A DNA stretch of 64,000 bases, taken from the NCBI GenBank assembly GCA_964438435.1, contig CAYTKY010000001.1, positions 7,459-71,458 on the forward strand, read 5' to 3'. Shown here one piece after another: positions 38,210 through 46,510 of this stretch. Under the pieces are notes generated by a model. It saw only the letters and a list, made by a program, of their open reading frames with translations. It was not told where the DNA came from and made no database searches. This stretch comes from Aquicella sp964438435. GTDB lineage: Bacteria > Pseudomonadota > Gammaproteobacteria > DSM-16500. A program made the translations under genes and the position numbers. Numbering within the stretch: position 1 is the stretch's first letter; the number at the start of each line of letters is the position of its first letter.

Positions 38210-38752
38210 ATGGGACTAGAAAATCTCCAAGCAGGTAAACAAATTCCAGATGATATTAATGTTGTGATCGAAATACCGTCTCATAGTAGCCCTATTAAAT
38301 ATGAAATTGATAAGCAAAGCGGTATGGTGACTGTGGATCGATTTTTAGGAACGGCGATGTTTTATCCTTGCGAATATGGCTTTATCCCCCATACTTTGTC
38401 AGAAGATGGCGATCCTGTGGATGTATTGGTTGTTTCGCCCTATTCGCTTATTCCGAATTCGGTTATTCGTTGTCGTCCAATTGGGGTGTTGCGTATGGCA
38501 GATGAATCAGGCAAAGACGCCAAGATTTTAGCTGTGCCTGTAGATAAATTGACCACTCGTTATGCGCATATTAAAAAACCGGAAGATTTAGATCAGGAAT
38601 TGATCAACTCTATTTCTCATTTCTTTACACACTACAAAGACTTAGAAAAAGGCAAATGGGCTAAATTAGAAGGCTGGGAAGGTTTGGAGGAAGCTAAAAA
38701 GGAAATCTTAGCCAGTGTAGAACGCTATCAGCAAAATGCGGAAGTAGCTTGA
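38210..38752 (+). CDS. ppa: Inorganic pyrophosphatase
   Basis: Soluble hexameric family I pyrophosphatase, driving biosynthesis by removing pyrophosphate. Length 180 from the ATG at 38210, which has GAGGA at about 8 bases; a TTG at 38201 abuts that site and is unlikely. Active-site blocks: YEIDKQSGMVTVDRFL, FYPCEYGFIPHT, EDGDPVDVLV and DAKILAVPVDK. A strong terminator follows. Confidence 0.97.
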   Translation: MGLENLQAGKQIPDDINVVIEIPSHSSPIKYEIDKQSGMVTVDRFLGTAMFYPCEYGFIPHTLSEDGDPVDVLVVSPYSLIPNSVIRCRPIGVLRMADESGKDAKILAVPVDKLTTRYAHIKKPEDLDQELINSISHFFTHYKDLEKGKWAKLEGWEGLEEAKKEILASVERYQQNAEVA

Positions 38753-38766
38753 ATATATTATAAATC

Positions 38767-38803
38767 AAAAGGGGAAGCTTAATCCTTAAGCTCCCCCTTT
38801 TTG
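38767..38803 (+). terminator. Rho-independent terminator of ppa
   Basis: Arms AAAAGGGGAAGCTTAA and TTAAGCTCCCCCTTTT pair with one mismatch around a short loop, and a T-run closes the stem. It lies 15 bases after the ppa stop. Confidence 0.88.
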
Positions 38804-39081
38804 CCTATTTAGGCTTCCTAGCCTATCCGCTTTTCCGTAGCAGTAACATCCGTGACGACGCATCTCATTCCGTGATGCCGGTCCTTTCATTTCATCCCTG
38901 ATATAGGTTAGATTAGCAAAATTTTTTCAAAACACTGAATGATTTTCTTGAAGGAAAGGTCGGCACAACGAAATAAAAAAACTGATTTTTTATAATATAC
39001 AGGAAGGTGACATGCGATGCGTGGTCGATTATGGTTGAAATCCTAGATTTTTTGTATGCTATTTCTCACAAAATGAATGGC
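38804..39081. other. Gene-free region between ppa and a small membrane-protein gene
   Basis: Together with the ppa terminator this makes 329 bases without a recognised gene. Short imperfect repeats (CCGTGA...CCGTGATG) occur at about 38850-38880. A strong ribosome-site-like AGGAAGGTGA at 39001 precedes two overlapping ORFs of 8 and 9 codons (39012 and 39017). I see no tRNA or known RNA. Confidence 0.35.
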
Positions 39082-39387
39082 TTATTTCTTAATGAAATGC
39101 TTGTGTCCCATTAAAAATGGCTTGTCTTTAAAATTCCTGCCAATGCGATCTTGGAGGGTAGAACCCAGGTAAGTGCCTAATAGAGCTGTACCAAAAATCA
39201 TAGCAGCAATATAGATAGGTAGCAAACCTAATACGAGTAAGTGTTTTTTGATGGCGAGGTGATGAGTGTTTGCAATGATGGAAGAGATCGATAAGAAATT
39301 ATTCACGAGCAGGATGTAGTAAATGACCGAAAACAGCATGGTTAAGGTCAGAATAACGCCAATGTTCAATGTAACTAATTTTTTCAT
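39082..39387 (-). CDS. Small inner-membrane protein of unknown function
   Basis: A 101-residue protein with two hydrophobic segments, about residues 8-32 and 48-72, joined by a short His-rich loop (NTHHLAIKKH) and followed by a basic tail (DRIGRNFKDK...HKHFIKK). Both ends are probably cytoplasmic. No family is recognised. It reads in isolation on the minus strand, with a psd gene 119 bases upstream. Confidence 0.55.
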   Translation of the reverse strand: MKKLVTLNIGVILTLTMLFSVIYYILLVNNFLSISSIIANTHHLAIKKHLLVLGLLPIYIAAMIFGTALLGTYLGSTLQDRIGRNFKDKPFLMGHKHFIKK

Positions 39388-39506
39388 TACTTAATCTCTT
39401 GTCGGATTTATTTTCGCACAATGACTGCGAGTCATTGGCTTTAAATAATCCAATCATTTTAGATAAAGTAGCTTAAGAGAGACTTAATTTTTTATATGTT
39501 TTTCTA

Positions 39507-40349
39507 TTATTTTTGTAATTGTCCGAGGGGTTGCCCAAATTGTAAGGATGACCCTGGCTGAATGTTAGATGACCAAGTCATCGTGTTGTGTGGATATAAA
39601 AGAATTACGGTTGATCCTAGTTTGAAGAGCCCGAGTTCAGCGCCTTTTTCTAAAGTGACTTCGTTTGTAAATTCGCGAGTATGAATGCGATGCGATCGAA
39701 TGGGTTGATCGATCCAAACGGTTTTTATGGAACCCACAATCATGGCGCCTACTAAAATAATTGCCATGGGCCCCGCTTCTGTCTCAAAAAGTGTAACGAG
39801 CCTTTCATTGCGGCTATAAAGGTGGGGAATGATTTCAGAGGTCATTTGATTAACTGAAAATAACTTCCCTGGAATGTAAATTGTTTTTTTGAGTGAGCCA
39901 GTGAGCGGCATGTGAACACGATGATAATTGTGCGGCGCAAGATATAATGTTGCAAATTCGCCGTCATAAAAAAGAGAAGCAAGTTTCGGATCATCGCCTA
40001 GCAAAGATTCTAAACTGAAATAAAAGTTTTTTGCTTGTATTAATTGATTTTGTTGTATGCGCCCTATTTGTGCAACAGTTCCATCAACAGGGCTCACGAT
40101 GATTTGCGAATTTTTTTCAATGGGCCGTAATTCGGGTTTTAATTGGCGGGTAAAAAAATCATTAAAGGTAGAATAAGCCCGTGCATCTTCAATGATCGCT
40201 TCCGTTAAAGTGACAGGATAGATTTTCATAAATTGCTGAATTAGAAAATTCTTAAACCAAGGAGTGCGAACGTCAGCCAGTTGCCCTATAAACGATGACA
40301 AAAATTGGTGGGGTAATAGATATTGCAAATAAGGTGAAAACTTTTTCAA
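39507..40349 (-). CDS. psd: Phosphatidylserine decarboxylase proenzyme
   Basis: Membrane-associated pyruvoyl enzyme that makes phosphatidylethanolamine. Length 280 is normal. The self-cleavage motif LGST is in LFKLGSTVILLY (about residues 239-250); cleavage before Ser creates the pyruvoyl group. The catalytic His segment LYLAPHNYHRVHMPLTG and the VSPVDGTV segment are conserved. Confidence 0.96.
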   Translation of the reverse strand: MKKFSPYLQYLLPHQFLSSFIGQLADVRTPWFKNFLIQQFMKIYPVTLTEAIIEDARAYSTFNDFFTRQLKPELRPIEKNSQIIVSPVDGTVAQIGRIQQNQLIQAKNFYFSLESLLGDDPKLASLFYDGEFATLYLAPHNYHRVHMPLTGSLKKTIYIPGKLFSVNQMTSEIIPHLYSRNERLVTLFETEAGPMAIILVGAMIVGSIKTVWIDQPIRSHRIHTREFTNEVTLEKGAELGLFKLGSTVILLYPHNTMTWSSNIQPGSSLQFGQPLGQLQK

Positions 40350-40483
40350 TTCAATGTCGCCACGGTAGAAAATGCCAGATTGTCGGATGATTTTTATGAT
40401 TTGGCAAGGCTTAATTTTTGCTTAAGTAATTAATGCTAGGATTTCTTTTCGAGTAATCATCATAACAAAAGAAGGTATCAAAA

Positions 40484-40987
40484 ATGGCTTTTTTAAGAAA
40501 CCAAGGAATTGAGTTAAAAGACTTTTCATCGGATGGGGTCATTGTAAAAAAGAACATCCTCCTAGATAAAATGAATAACGCCATCAATGATTATTTAAAC
40601 TGCGATAAGGGCGGAAGAGAAGGGGTTCAAAGAGCGAACGCCTATGGGTTTTTTTTGAGCGAGTTAAAGGAGGAGCATGCCATCTTAGCGCAAGTAGCGG
40701 CTGATGTGACGAATATGGATCCAAGCACGAGCCGATTAGGCACGAGTACCAATTTGCGTAATCGTTTGCGAAATGCATTGCAGCAGCACCTAGGCATTAC
40801 TGAAGGTGAGATTGAGAATAAAAAATCGACAGATTTGCAGGCGTATTTCAGAGATCAACCGTATGTTAATGGAATAGGCACGCTCGTAGCCAATGCTAAT
40901 GCAAGAATGGTTGCCCTGAATTCACTGATTGCGCAAAAAGTGAAAGCATTAAACGACCAACAGAGACTAGGTGGACACAGGCCCTAA
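40484..40987 (+). CDS. Unrecognised soluble protein
   Basis: A 167-residue, mostly helical, charged protein without signal peptide or membrane segment. It starts MAFLRNQGIELKDFSSDGV and has a good AAGAAGG ribosome site about 10 bases before the ATG. No domain is recognised. Its 3' end overlaps the convergent sco1 gene by 21 bases. It could be a lineage-specific or secreted protein; nothing in the sequence decides this. Confidence 0.6.
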   Translation: MAFLRNQGIELKDFSSDGVIVKKNILLDKMNNAINDYLNCDKGGREGVQRANAYGFFLSELKEEHAILAQVAADVTNMDPSTSRLGTSTNLRNRLRNALQQHLGITEGEIENKKSTDLQAYFRDQPYVNGIGTLVANANARMVALNSLIAQKVKALNDQQRLGGHRP

Positions 40988-41617
40988 AAAGTCGACACTT
41001 TGTTTGACTGCTTGGGTCAGCTCATTTGGTTTTAATCCAAATCGAAAAAATCCAGCCCATTTTCCTTGAGGATTGATCAGCATGATAGATGCTGTATGCT
41101 GAATTTGATAATCAGAGCTACTACCGCTATTTTGCGCAGAAAAAACACCTAATTGACTTTGTAGTTGACGAATTTCTTGTTGTTTGCCCGTTACACCAAT
41201 GAAATCAGGATGAAAAGTATGCATGTAATGCGACAGTGCTGCTGGTGAATCGCGATTAGCATCGACTGATACCAATACCACTTGCAAGGTGGGATATTTT
41301 GCGTGTAGCTGGAGGTAAGCTTTTTTCATGACCTCCAGTGTCATTGGGCAAACATTTTCACAATGGGTGAAGCCAAAAAATAATAATGTCCAGTGATGAT
41401 AAAAATTTTGTATTTTAAATTTTTCTTGATTATCCGCGATCAGTTCAAATGATTTAATTTCTCGTGCAGCCGGAAAAATCATTCCTTTATCTGGAGACAG
41501 GATCGGATTTTCTTGATGGCGAAGATGAAAAATAAAAAGAGAGGTAATCAGTGCTGCGCTGACAAAAACAACAAAGAAAATAATTTGATGTGTGGGGATA
41601 ATTTGTTTTTTTTGCAT
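40967..41617 (-). CDS. SCO1/SenC copper chaperone
   Basis: Membrane-anchored thioredoxin-fold protein that helps insert copper into the CuA site of cytochrome oxidase subunit II. Length 216. One N-terminal membrane segment (about 12-30) is followed by the periplasmic domain with the CxxxC motif (CENVC, in FGFTHCENVCPMTL) and the copper-binding His in QHTASIMLINPQG. It is last in the minus-strand group surf1-ctaA-ctaB-sco1. Confidence 0.93.
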   Translation of the reverse strand: MQKKQIIPTHQIIFFVVFVSAALITSLFIFHLRHQENPILSPDKGMIFPAAREIKSFELIADNQEKFKIQNFYHHWTLLFFGFTHCENVCPMTLEVMKKAYLQLHAKYPTLQVVLVSVDANRDSPAALSHYMHTFHPDFIGVTGKQQEIRQLQSQLGVFSAQNSGSSSDYQIQHTASIMLINPQGKWAGFFRFGLKPNELTQAVKQSVDFLGPVST

Positions 41618-41660
41618 GGTATTTACCGTGATTAAAAATTATTTAATTAGGGTCTGACTA

Positions 41661-42533
41661 TTAGTTCAGCAACAAATAATGATCTAACAAAATTACAAGA
41701 AATAATCCCGTCAAATAAACCAACGAATATTGAAACGTTTTTAATGCAATGCCACGATCTTCTTTTGCGAATTGTAATTTTAAAGCATAAGCCATCAAGC
41801 CAACATTGAGTAATAAAACACTCACAAAATAAAAGTCACCACTCATGCCAATAGCATAAGGTAATAAACTACAAGCAACAGTGAGCGCGCTGTAGAGCAC
41901 AATGTTTAATTTTGTGAAGGGGATGCCATGCGTGACAGGCAACATGGGAATAGGTGCTTTTTTGTATTCGTGATAGCGATGTAGACACAGCGCCCAAAAA
42001 TGCGCAGGTGTCCAAGTGAAAATAATGAGGACCAGTAACCAAGCTTGTGGATCTAATTGTCCTGTGACGGCTGTCCAGCCAAGTAACGGCGGCATTGCGC
42101 CTGATAATCCTCCAATGACAATATTTTGTGATGTCGCACGTTTCAGATAAAGCGAATAAACCAAAGAATAACCAATCGCTGCTAACGAAGTGAGAATAGC
42201 AGTGAGTGCATTGACGCCACAATACACAATCAAAAATCCTGCAATTGCTTGTATGGTTGCAAAAATAAGTGCATGACGTAACGTTAGTTTGCCGGTGACC
42301 AGGGGCCGATGCTGTGTGCGTTCCATTAATGCATCAATGCGATGATCGATGACATGATTCAGTGTAGCAGCAGCACCGGACATCAAGGCAATTCCAACAG
42401 TTGCATTTAACCACAGCCACCAAGAAATCGGTTTTTCTGCACCCAAATACATGCCTGTCCACATAGTAAAAAGCATCAGCAATACGACGCGCGGTTTGCA
42501 GAGAATTAAATAATCACGAAATCCATGAGCCAT
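41661..42533 (-). CDS. ctaB: Protoheme IX farnesyltransferase (heme O synthase)
   Basis: Integral membrane UbiA-family prenyltransferase that farnesylates heme b to heme O. About 290 residues from the ATG at 42533 (GAGAAA upstream); the frame is open to a TTG at 42551. The first Asp-rich motif is NHVIDHRIDALMERTQHRP, and the second falls in the YHEYKKAPIPMLPV loop. About nine membrane segments. It overlaps ctaA by 20 bases, so translation is coupled. Confidence 0.95.
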   Translation of the reverse strand: MAHGFRDYLILCKPRVVLLMLFTMWTGMYLGAEKPISWWLWLNATVGIALMSGAAATLNHVIDHRIDALMERTQHRPLVTGKLTLRHALIFATIQAIAGFLIVYCGVNALTAILTSLAAIGYSLVYSLYLKRATSQNIVIGGLSGAMPPLLGWTAVTGQLDPQAWLLVLIIFTWTPAHFWALCLHRYHEYKKAPIPMLPVTHGIPFTKLNIVLYSALTVACSLLPYAIGMSGDFYFVSVLLLNVGLMAYALKLQFAKEDRGIALKTFQYSLVYLTGLFLVILLDHYLLLN

Positions 42534-43503
42534 ATACTTTTCTCTTAGCAAACGATGCTTTGACTAATGCGGCAATGATGGTGAGTAATAAAATGATGGC
42601 GATTGCTTGATGCATCAAAGCAATCCAAACAGGACGCAACCAAATGATGTTGAAAATGCCTAAGGTGATTTGCAGAATTAATAATAACAACATTAATAAT
42701 CCAATCGATTTAAAGGCAGGTTTTGTCATTAAATAAATAGCAAATAAACTTAAATAACAGGCAGTGACGAGAGCGCCTATCCGATGCAGCATATGGATGG
42801 TGATTAGATCTGTGTTGAATTGTTGCCATTGCATGGTAGGTAATATCTTTCCGTTGCAATAAGGGAAATCAACACAAGCTAATCCGGCATAGTGAGTGCT
42901 CACCCATCCGCCCAGTGTGATTTGGGTGATGATGACAACGAACGCTAACCAAAACCAACGCATTTTATGATTCGTGCTCAGATAAAAAGAATCATCGCGC
43001 ACTTGCAAGTCAAGGTAAGCCCACCACAAAACACTGAGGATGGATAGGCCTGTTAGTAAATGCGATAACACAATAAGCGGTTTTAATTTTTCAGTGACAG
43101 TCAGCATGCCTAGCATCACTTGAACGCAAAGCAAAAAAATGAGTGAAGTCGCAATGAAAGTAGCTTTGAAATCTTTTGCTTTACGTGCCAGCAAGATTGA
43201 AAAAGAAAGCAATAAAATCAGGATACCTTCGGTGCCCGCAAAATAACGATGCGTCATTTCTGTCCAAGCTTTTTTGACATTTACGGGAGTTAACGGATAT
43301 TGTTGTGTGGCTTGTTGAATTTGTGCTGCTGTGTGTGGTGCTGTGAGATAACCATAGCAGTGTGGCCAATCAGGACAAGATAACCCCGCATTTGTTAAAC
43401 GTGTATATGCGCCGAGCAAAATGACGACAAAGGCTAACCCAAAAGTGAATAAAGCAAGTTTGGAATGATGTCGGTATTTCGTTGAAATAAACCAATATTG
43501 CAT
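42514..43503 (-). CDS. ctaA: Heme A synthase
   Basis: Eight-helix membrane enzyme converting heme O to heme A for cytochrome oxidase. Length 329. Heme-binding histidines occur in the conserved blocks TEMTHRYFAGTEGILIL, VLSHLLTGL, TIHMLHRIGALVTA and ALMHQAIAIILLL. The GLSCPDWPHCYG and GLACVDFPYCNG loops each carry a Cys pair. It begins on the last base of the surf1 stop (1-base overlap). Confidence 0.95.
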   Translation of the reverse strand: MQYWFISTKYRHHSKLALFTFGLAFVVILLGAYTRLTNAGLSCPDWPHCYGYLTAPHTAAQIQQATQQYPLTPVNVKKAWTEMTHRYFAGTEGILILLLSFSILLARKAKDFKATFIATSLIFLLCVQVMLGMLTVTEKLKPLIVLSHLLTGLSILSVLWWAYLDLQVRDDSFYLSTNHKMRWFWLAFVVIITQITLGGWVSTHYAGLACVDFPYCNGKILPTMQWQQFNTDLITIHMLHRIGALVTACYLSLFAIYLMTKPAFKSIGLLMLLLLILQITLGIFNIIWLRPVWIALMHQAIAIILLLTIIAALVKASFAKRKVYGSWIS

Positions 43504-44252
43504 TAAAAATGTTTCCTCGTCTTTTTCTCGCTTGCTGCGTTATAACTATTAAGTGCGACAGATAATATCAATAAGGTGAGTGCAAACGCAAACCATTGGA
43601 TGGCGTAGCCCGTGTGTTTTTCTGGCCCCATCGTGACGATTTGCCATTCAATGGGAAATGCATGGGGATCCTGAGGCGCTAAGCTTAGGAGGTAAGGAAA
43701 GAGGGGGGTATTTAGTACAGTGGACATTTCTGGCAAATGGATAAATTCAATGCGCAGTGGCCAGGTTATTTGCGTCGACTCTTTCATTTCTCCCCAAGCA
43801 AAATAACGAGGCGGAATATTTAACATGCCGGTGATGTCAACATGTCCCACAATAGATGGAATCAGAGGTAATATTCGACGACTTTGCCCCATGGGTACAA
43901 AGCCGCGGTCAATTAATAATGTGATGGCCAGATGATCGGGTTTGAAAGGTGTGTAAACTTCGTATCCTATCTTTCCTTGGGCGATTTTATTATCTAACAA
44001 AAAAGTATGTTGATTATCAAAGTATCCTTGCAAGTGCGCGCGATAAAATCGCAAATCATCAGAAGAATGGAGTGTATTGATGTTAAGTGGTATTTGTTTT
44101 GTGCGTTTCAAAAATGCGTCCAGCAAGATTTTTTTTTGATGGGCGCGCGATAATTGCCAACAGCCTAAACCGATGAAAACAGAAATAAACAAGAGCGACA
44201 CCCCGGCCCATTTCCAACTTTTAATTCTGATGTTAAGCATTTTGTGATGCAT
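43503..44252 (-). CDS. SURF1-family oxidase assembly protein
   Basis: Membrane protein of 249 residues with one helix near each end (about 13-31 and 222-240) and a periplasmic domain. Family features: GCWQLSRAHQKKILLDAF, LLIDRGFVPMGQSRRI and HTGYAIQWFAFALTLL. It assists assembly of heme A into subunit I. It is the first gene of the minus-strand assembly operon and faces a divergent DUF2909 gene. Confidence 0.93.
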   Translation of the reverse strand: MHHKMLNIRIKSWKWAGVSLLFISVFIGLGCWQLSRAHQKKILLDAFLKRTKQIPLNINTLHSSDDLRFYRAHLQGYFDNQHTFLLDNKIAQGKIGYEVYTPFKPDHLAITLLIDRGFVPMGQSRRILPLIPSIVGHVDITGMLNIPPRYFAWGEMKESTQITWPLRIEFIHLPEMSTVLNTPLFPYLLSLAPQDPHAFPIEWQIVTMGPEKHTGYAIQWFAFALTLLILSVALNSYNAASEKKTRKHF

Positions 44253-44326
44253 TCCTCGCCGTATGTTTATATACTATCGCGCAGTCTACAGGATTCTTTT
44301 GTTACTTCAAATGTGGAATAAGTGAC

Positions 44327-44533
44327 ATGTTAATCGTCAAAATAGTTATCGCGATATTATTTTTCTGCATTTTTTTTGCGCTGGGTAGCGCATTGTGTTT
44401 TTTAGTGAGATCTGATGCAAAATCAAATCGTGTTGTTAAAGCATTAACATGGCGTATTGGGCTATCTATTCTTTTGTTTGTTTTATTGTTCGTTGCTTTT
44501 GCGTTCGGTTGGATTACACCGCATCGTATTTAG
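44327..44533 (+). CDS. DUF2909-family twin-helix membrane protein
   Basis: A 68-residue protein made of two membrane segments (about 3-25 and 45-63) joined by the conserved loop RSDAKSNRVVKALTWRIG. This family commonly sits beside surf1 in cytochrome oxidase clusters of proteobacteria, as here, in divergent orientation. It is probably an oxidase assembly or accessory factor; the exact role is not known. Confidence 0.85.
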   Translation: MLIVKIVIAILFFCIFFALGSALCFLVRSDAKSNRVVKALTWRIGLSILLFVLLFVAFAFGWITPHRI

Positions 44534-44569
44534 CAAAAAATCAGCAGTATTGAGCTGCGGGAGAGCGAG

Positions 44570-44752
44570 ATGGGGTTTCGTAATTTTGGGTCACTCTTAC
44601 TTATTTTTTTGATTTTAATGATGGTCTTTGGTACGCAACGGCTGCGTGATGTGGGGAATGATTTAGCTGTTGCAATTCGTAATTTTCGGAAAGGATTGCA
44701 AGATGATCAAGAAAATCCCGAAGAAAAAAAACAAAAGGAAGTTAATCAGTGA
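44570..44752 (+). CDS. tatA: Twin-arginine translocase subunit TatA
   Basis: Pore-forming subunit for export of folded proteins. A 60-residue protein with an N-terminal membrane helix, the FG motif at VFGTQRLRDVGNDL and an amphipathic helix, then an acidic Glu/Lys-rich tail. GGGAGAG provides a clear ribosome site. Its stop overlaps the tatB start by 4 bases. The Rieske protein encoded 1 kb downstream is a classic Tat substrate. Confidence 0.92.
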   Translation: MGFRNFGSLLLIFLILMMVFGTQRLRDVGNDLAVAIRNFRKGLQDDQENPEEKKQKEVNQ

Positions 44753-44952
44753 ATTTCAGCATCAGTGAAATCATGGTGATTTTGTTAGTAGCCTTATTGG
44801 TAATTAAACCAGAACAATTACCTGATGCAGCTTTTAGTTTGGGTCGATTTGTGCAGTCGATTCGTCGTGCATTTACCAAAGTCAAAGATGAAGTGAATGG
44901 TTTCATTGACTCGGTTGAAAAATCCCCCGAGCAAAAGCGTGAAAAACAATAA
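44749..44952 (+). CDS. tatB: Twin-arginine translocase subunit TatB (short)
   Basis: Receptor-complex subunit. The N-terminus NFSISEIMVILLVALLVI followed by KPEQLPDAAFSLGRF is TatB-like (Glu in the helix, then P-E-x-L-P). At 67 residues it lacks most of the long C-terminal tail of enterobacterial TatB. The start is GTG within the tatA stop (GTGA overlap), and it is coupled to tatC. Confidence 0.88.
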   Translation: MNFSISEIMVILLVALLVIKPEQLPDAAFSLGRFVQSIRRAFTKVKDEVNGFIDSVEKSPEQKREKQ

Positions 44953-45685
44953 TTCGTTAGAACAACCTGCTCATTCAGATACTAAAATGGCATTAACTTT
45001 TTTAGTTGAATTGCGATCGCGTTTAATTCGTTCGATCATTTTTCTCTTCGTGTTGATACTCATTTCATTGTATTTTGCGAATCATCTTTACACTTGGCTG
45101 GCTTTGCCTTTATTAAAATTTTTGCCGCAAGGACATTTAATTGCAACACAAATTGTTTCACCTTTTTTTGTTCCTTTTAAATTATCTTTTATGGTGTCCA
45201 TGTGCTTAGCCGTACCTTTTTTTCTTTATCAGGTATGGGGTTTTGTGGCGCCTGCTTTGTATGGACATGAAAAACGATTAGTATGGCCATTTTTATGTGT
45301 GAGTGTTTTTTTATTTTATGCGGGATTAGCGTTCGCTTATTTTGTTATTTTCCCATTGTTATTTCATTTTCTATCACAGGTGGCGCCTGCAGGAGTGATT
45401 TTAAGTCCTGATATCAGTGAATACTTGGATTTCACCATTAAATTATTATTGATGTTTGGTTTGTTATTTGAAATTCCGATGATGATGGTTTTGTTGGTTT
45501 CGACACGAATAGTGACGCGAGATCGATTAATGAAAATGCGTTCGTATGCTATTGTTGGCGCATTTATCCTAGGGATGTTGTTAGCGCCGCCGGATGTTTT
45601 GTCGCAAACTATTTTGGCTGTGCCAATATGGTTTTTGTATGAAATGGGAATTTTAATGACGAAATTTGTTGATGAAAAACGCTAG
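44939..45685 (+). CDS. tatC: Twin-arginine translocase subunit TatC
   Basis: Six-helix membrane receptor for twin-arginine signal peptides. The key blocks FLVELRSRLIRSI, VAPALYGHEKRLVWPF and FGLLFEIPMMMVLL are present. The frame is open from 44897. I choose the GTG at 44939, which overlaps the tatB stop by 14 bases; an ATG at 44987 would also preserve the core but has no ribosome site. Length is then 248 residues. Confidence 0.93.
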   Translation: MKNNNSLEQPAHSDTKMALTFLVELRSRLIRSIIFLFVLILISLYFANHLYTWLALPLLKFLPQGHLIATQIVSPFFVPFKLSFMVSMCLAVPFFLYQVWGFVAPALYGHEKRLVWPFLCVSVFLFYAGLAFAYFVIFPLLFHFLSQVAPAGVILSPDISEYLDFTIKLLLMFGLLFEIPMMMVLLVSTRIVTRDRLMKMRSYAIVGAFILGMLLAPPDVLSQTILAVPIWFLYEMGILMTKFVDEKR

Positions 45686-45725
45686 CTATCTTTTCTTTGA
45701 ATGATTAAACTTACGAACTTTTAGG

Positions 45726-45836
45726 GTCTGTTGAGAATCAGCCATAACATTTTGTTTTGCATAAAGGTTAATTTGTTTTAGACATCGTTTAGCGTGACTG
45801 GTTAAAACAAAATGTTATGGCTGATTCTCAACAGAC
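45726..45836. repeat. Perfect 33-bp inverted repeat with 45-base spacer
   Basis: The arms at 45726-45758 and 45804-45836 are exact reverse complements over 33 bases, starting GTCTGTTGAGAATCAGCC. The element begins 40 bases after the tatC stop and ends about 40 bases before the likely petA start. The right arm contains an ATG (45812) in frame with petA. It may be a MITE-like insertion, a long terminator hairpin or an RNA structure controlling petABC. No transposase and no clear target duplication were found. Confidence 0.9.
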
Positions 45837-45877
45837 TCGAGCTTGCAAACCAAAAACAGAATGAAGGATTGAAGAGC

Positions 45878-46483
45878 GTGGAGAATGAAATAGATCGAAA
45901 ACGGAGATGTTTTTTGCGTCGAGCAACAACAGCAGTGGGCGGAGTCGGGTTGGTTGCGGCTTCTGTTCCATTCTTTTCTTATTGGATGCCAAGTGCTGAT
46001 ACAGAAGCAGCTGCGGCTCCGATTAAAATTGATATCAGTTCGTTAAAACCCAAAGAACAATTAACCGTTCCTTGGCGAGGCATGCCTATTTGGATTATTT
46101 CTCGTGATCCTAGCATGTTAGAGACATTACCCAAATTAGATTACACATTGCGTGATCCACTCAGTGAGCAAGATCAGCAACCTGCTTATTGCAAAAATAT
46201 GCATCGCTCGATTAAGCCGGAGCTTTTTATCGCGATTGGTATTTGCACGCATTTAGGTTGTGTTCCTACTTACCGGCCGGATATGAATAGTGTATCACCC
46301 GATTGGTTAGGTGGTTTTTATTGTCCCTGTCACGGATCAAAATATGATTTAGCCGGCAGAGTTTTCAAAGATGTTCCCGCTCCTTTAAACCTTAAAATTC
46401 CACGTCACATGTATGTGAGTGATACTGAAATTGTGGTCGGGGAAGATAAAGATGGGGTGCAAGGCGCAATTTCAATTAGCTAA
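45878..46483 (+). CDS. petA: Ubiquinol-cytochrome c reductase Rieske iron-sulfur subunit
   Basis: The 2Fe-2S subunit of the bc1 complex. A twin-arginine signal anchor (RRATTAVGGVGLVAASV) precedes the cluster domain with CTHLGC and YCPCHGSKYD. About 201 residues from the GTG at 45878. An upstream ATG at 45812 lies inside the inverted repeat and would add 22 residues; I regard it as fortuitous. A TTG at 45869 after AAGG is another option. It is exported by Tat, whose genes lie just upstream. Confidence 0.93.
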   Translation: MENEIDRKRRCFLRRATTAVGGVGLVAASVPFFSYWMPSADTEAAAAPIKIDISSLKPKEQLTVPWRGMPIWIISRDPSMLETLPKLDYTLRDPLSEQDQQPAYCKNMHRSIKPELFIAIGICTHLGCVPTYRPDMNSVSPDWLGGFYCPCHGSKYDLAGRVFKDVPAPLNLKIPRHMYVSDTEIVVGEDKDGVQGAISIS

Positions 46484-46510
46484 CGCTAGGCAAGGAGTTT
46501 AAATAAACAA

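Noticed and set aside
45812..45877. ATG at 45812 as the petA start
   Set aside because: It lies in the inverted-repeat arm, has no ribosome site, and would place 22 extra residues before the twin-arginine signal.
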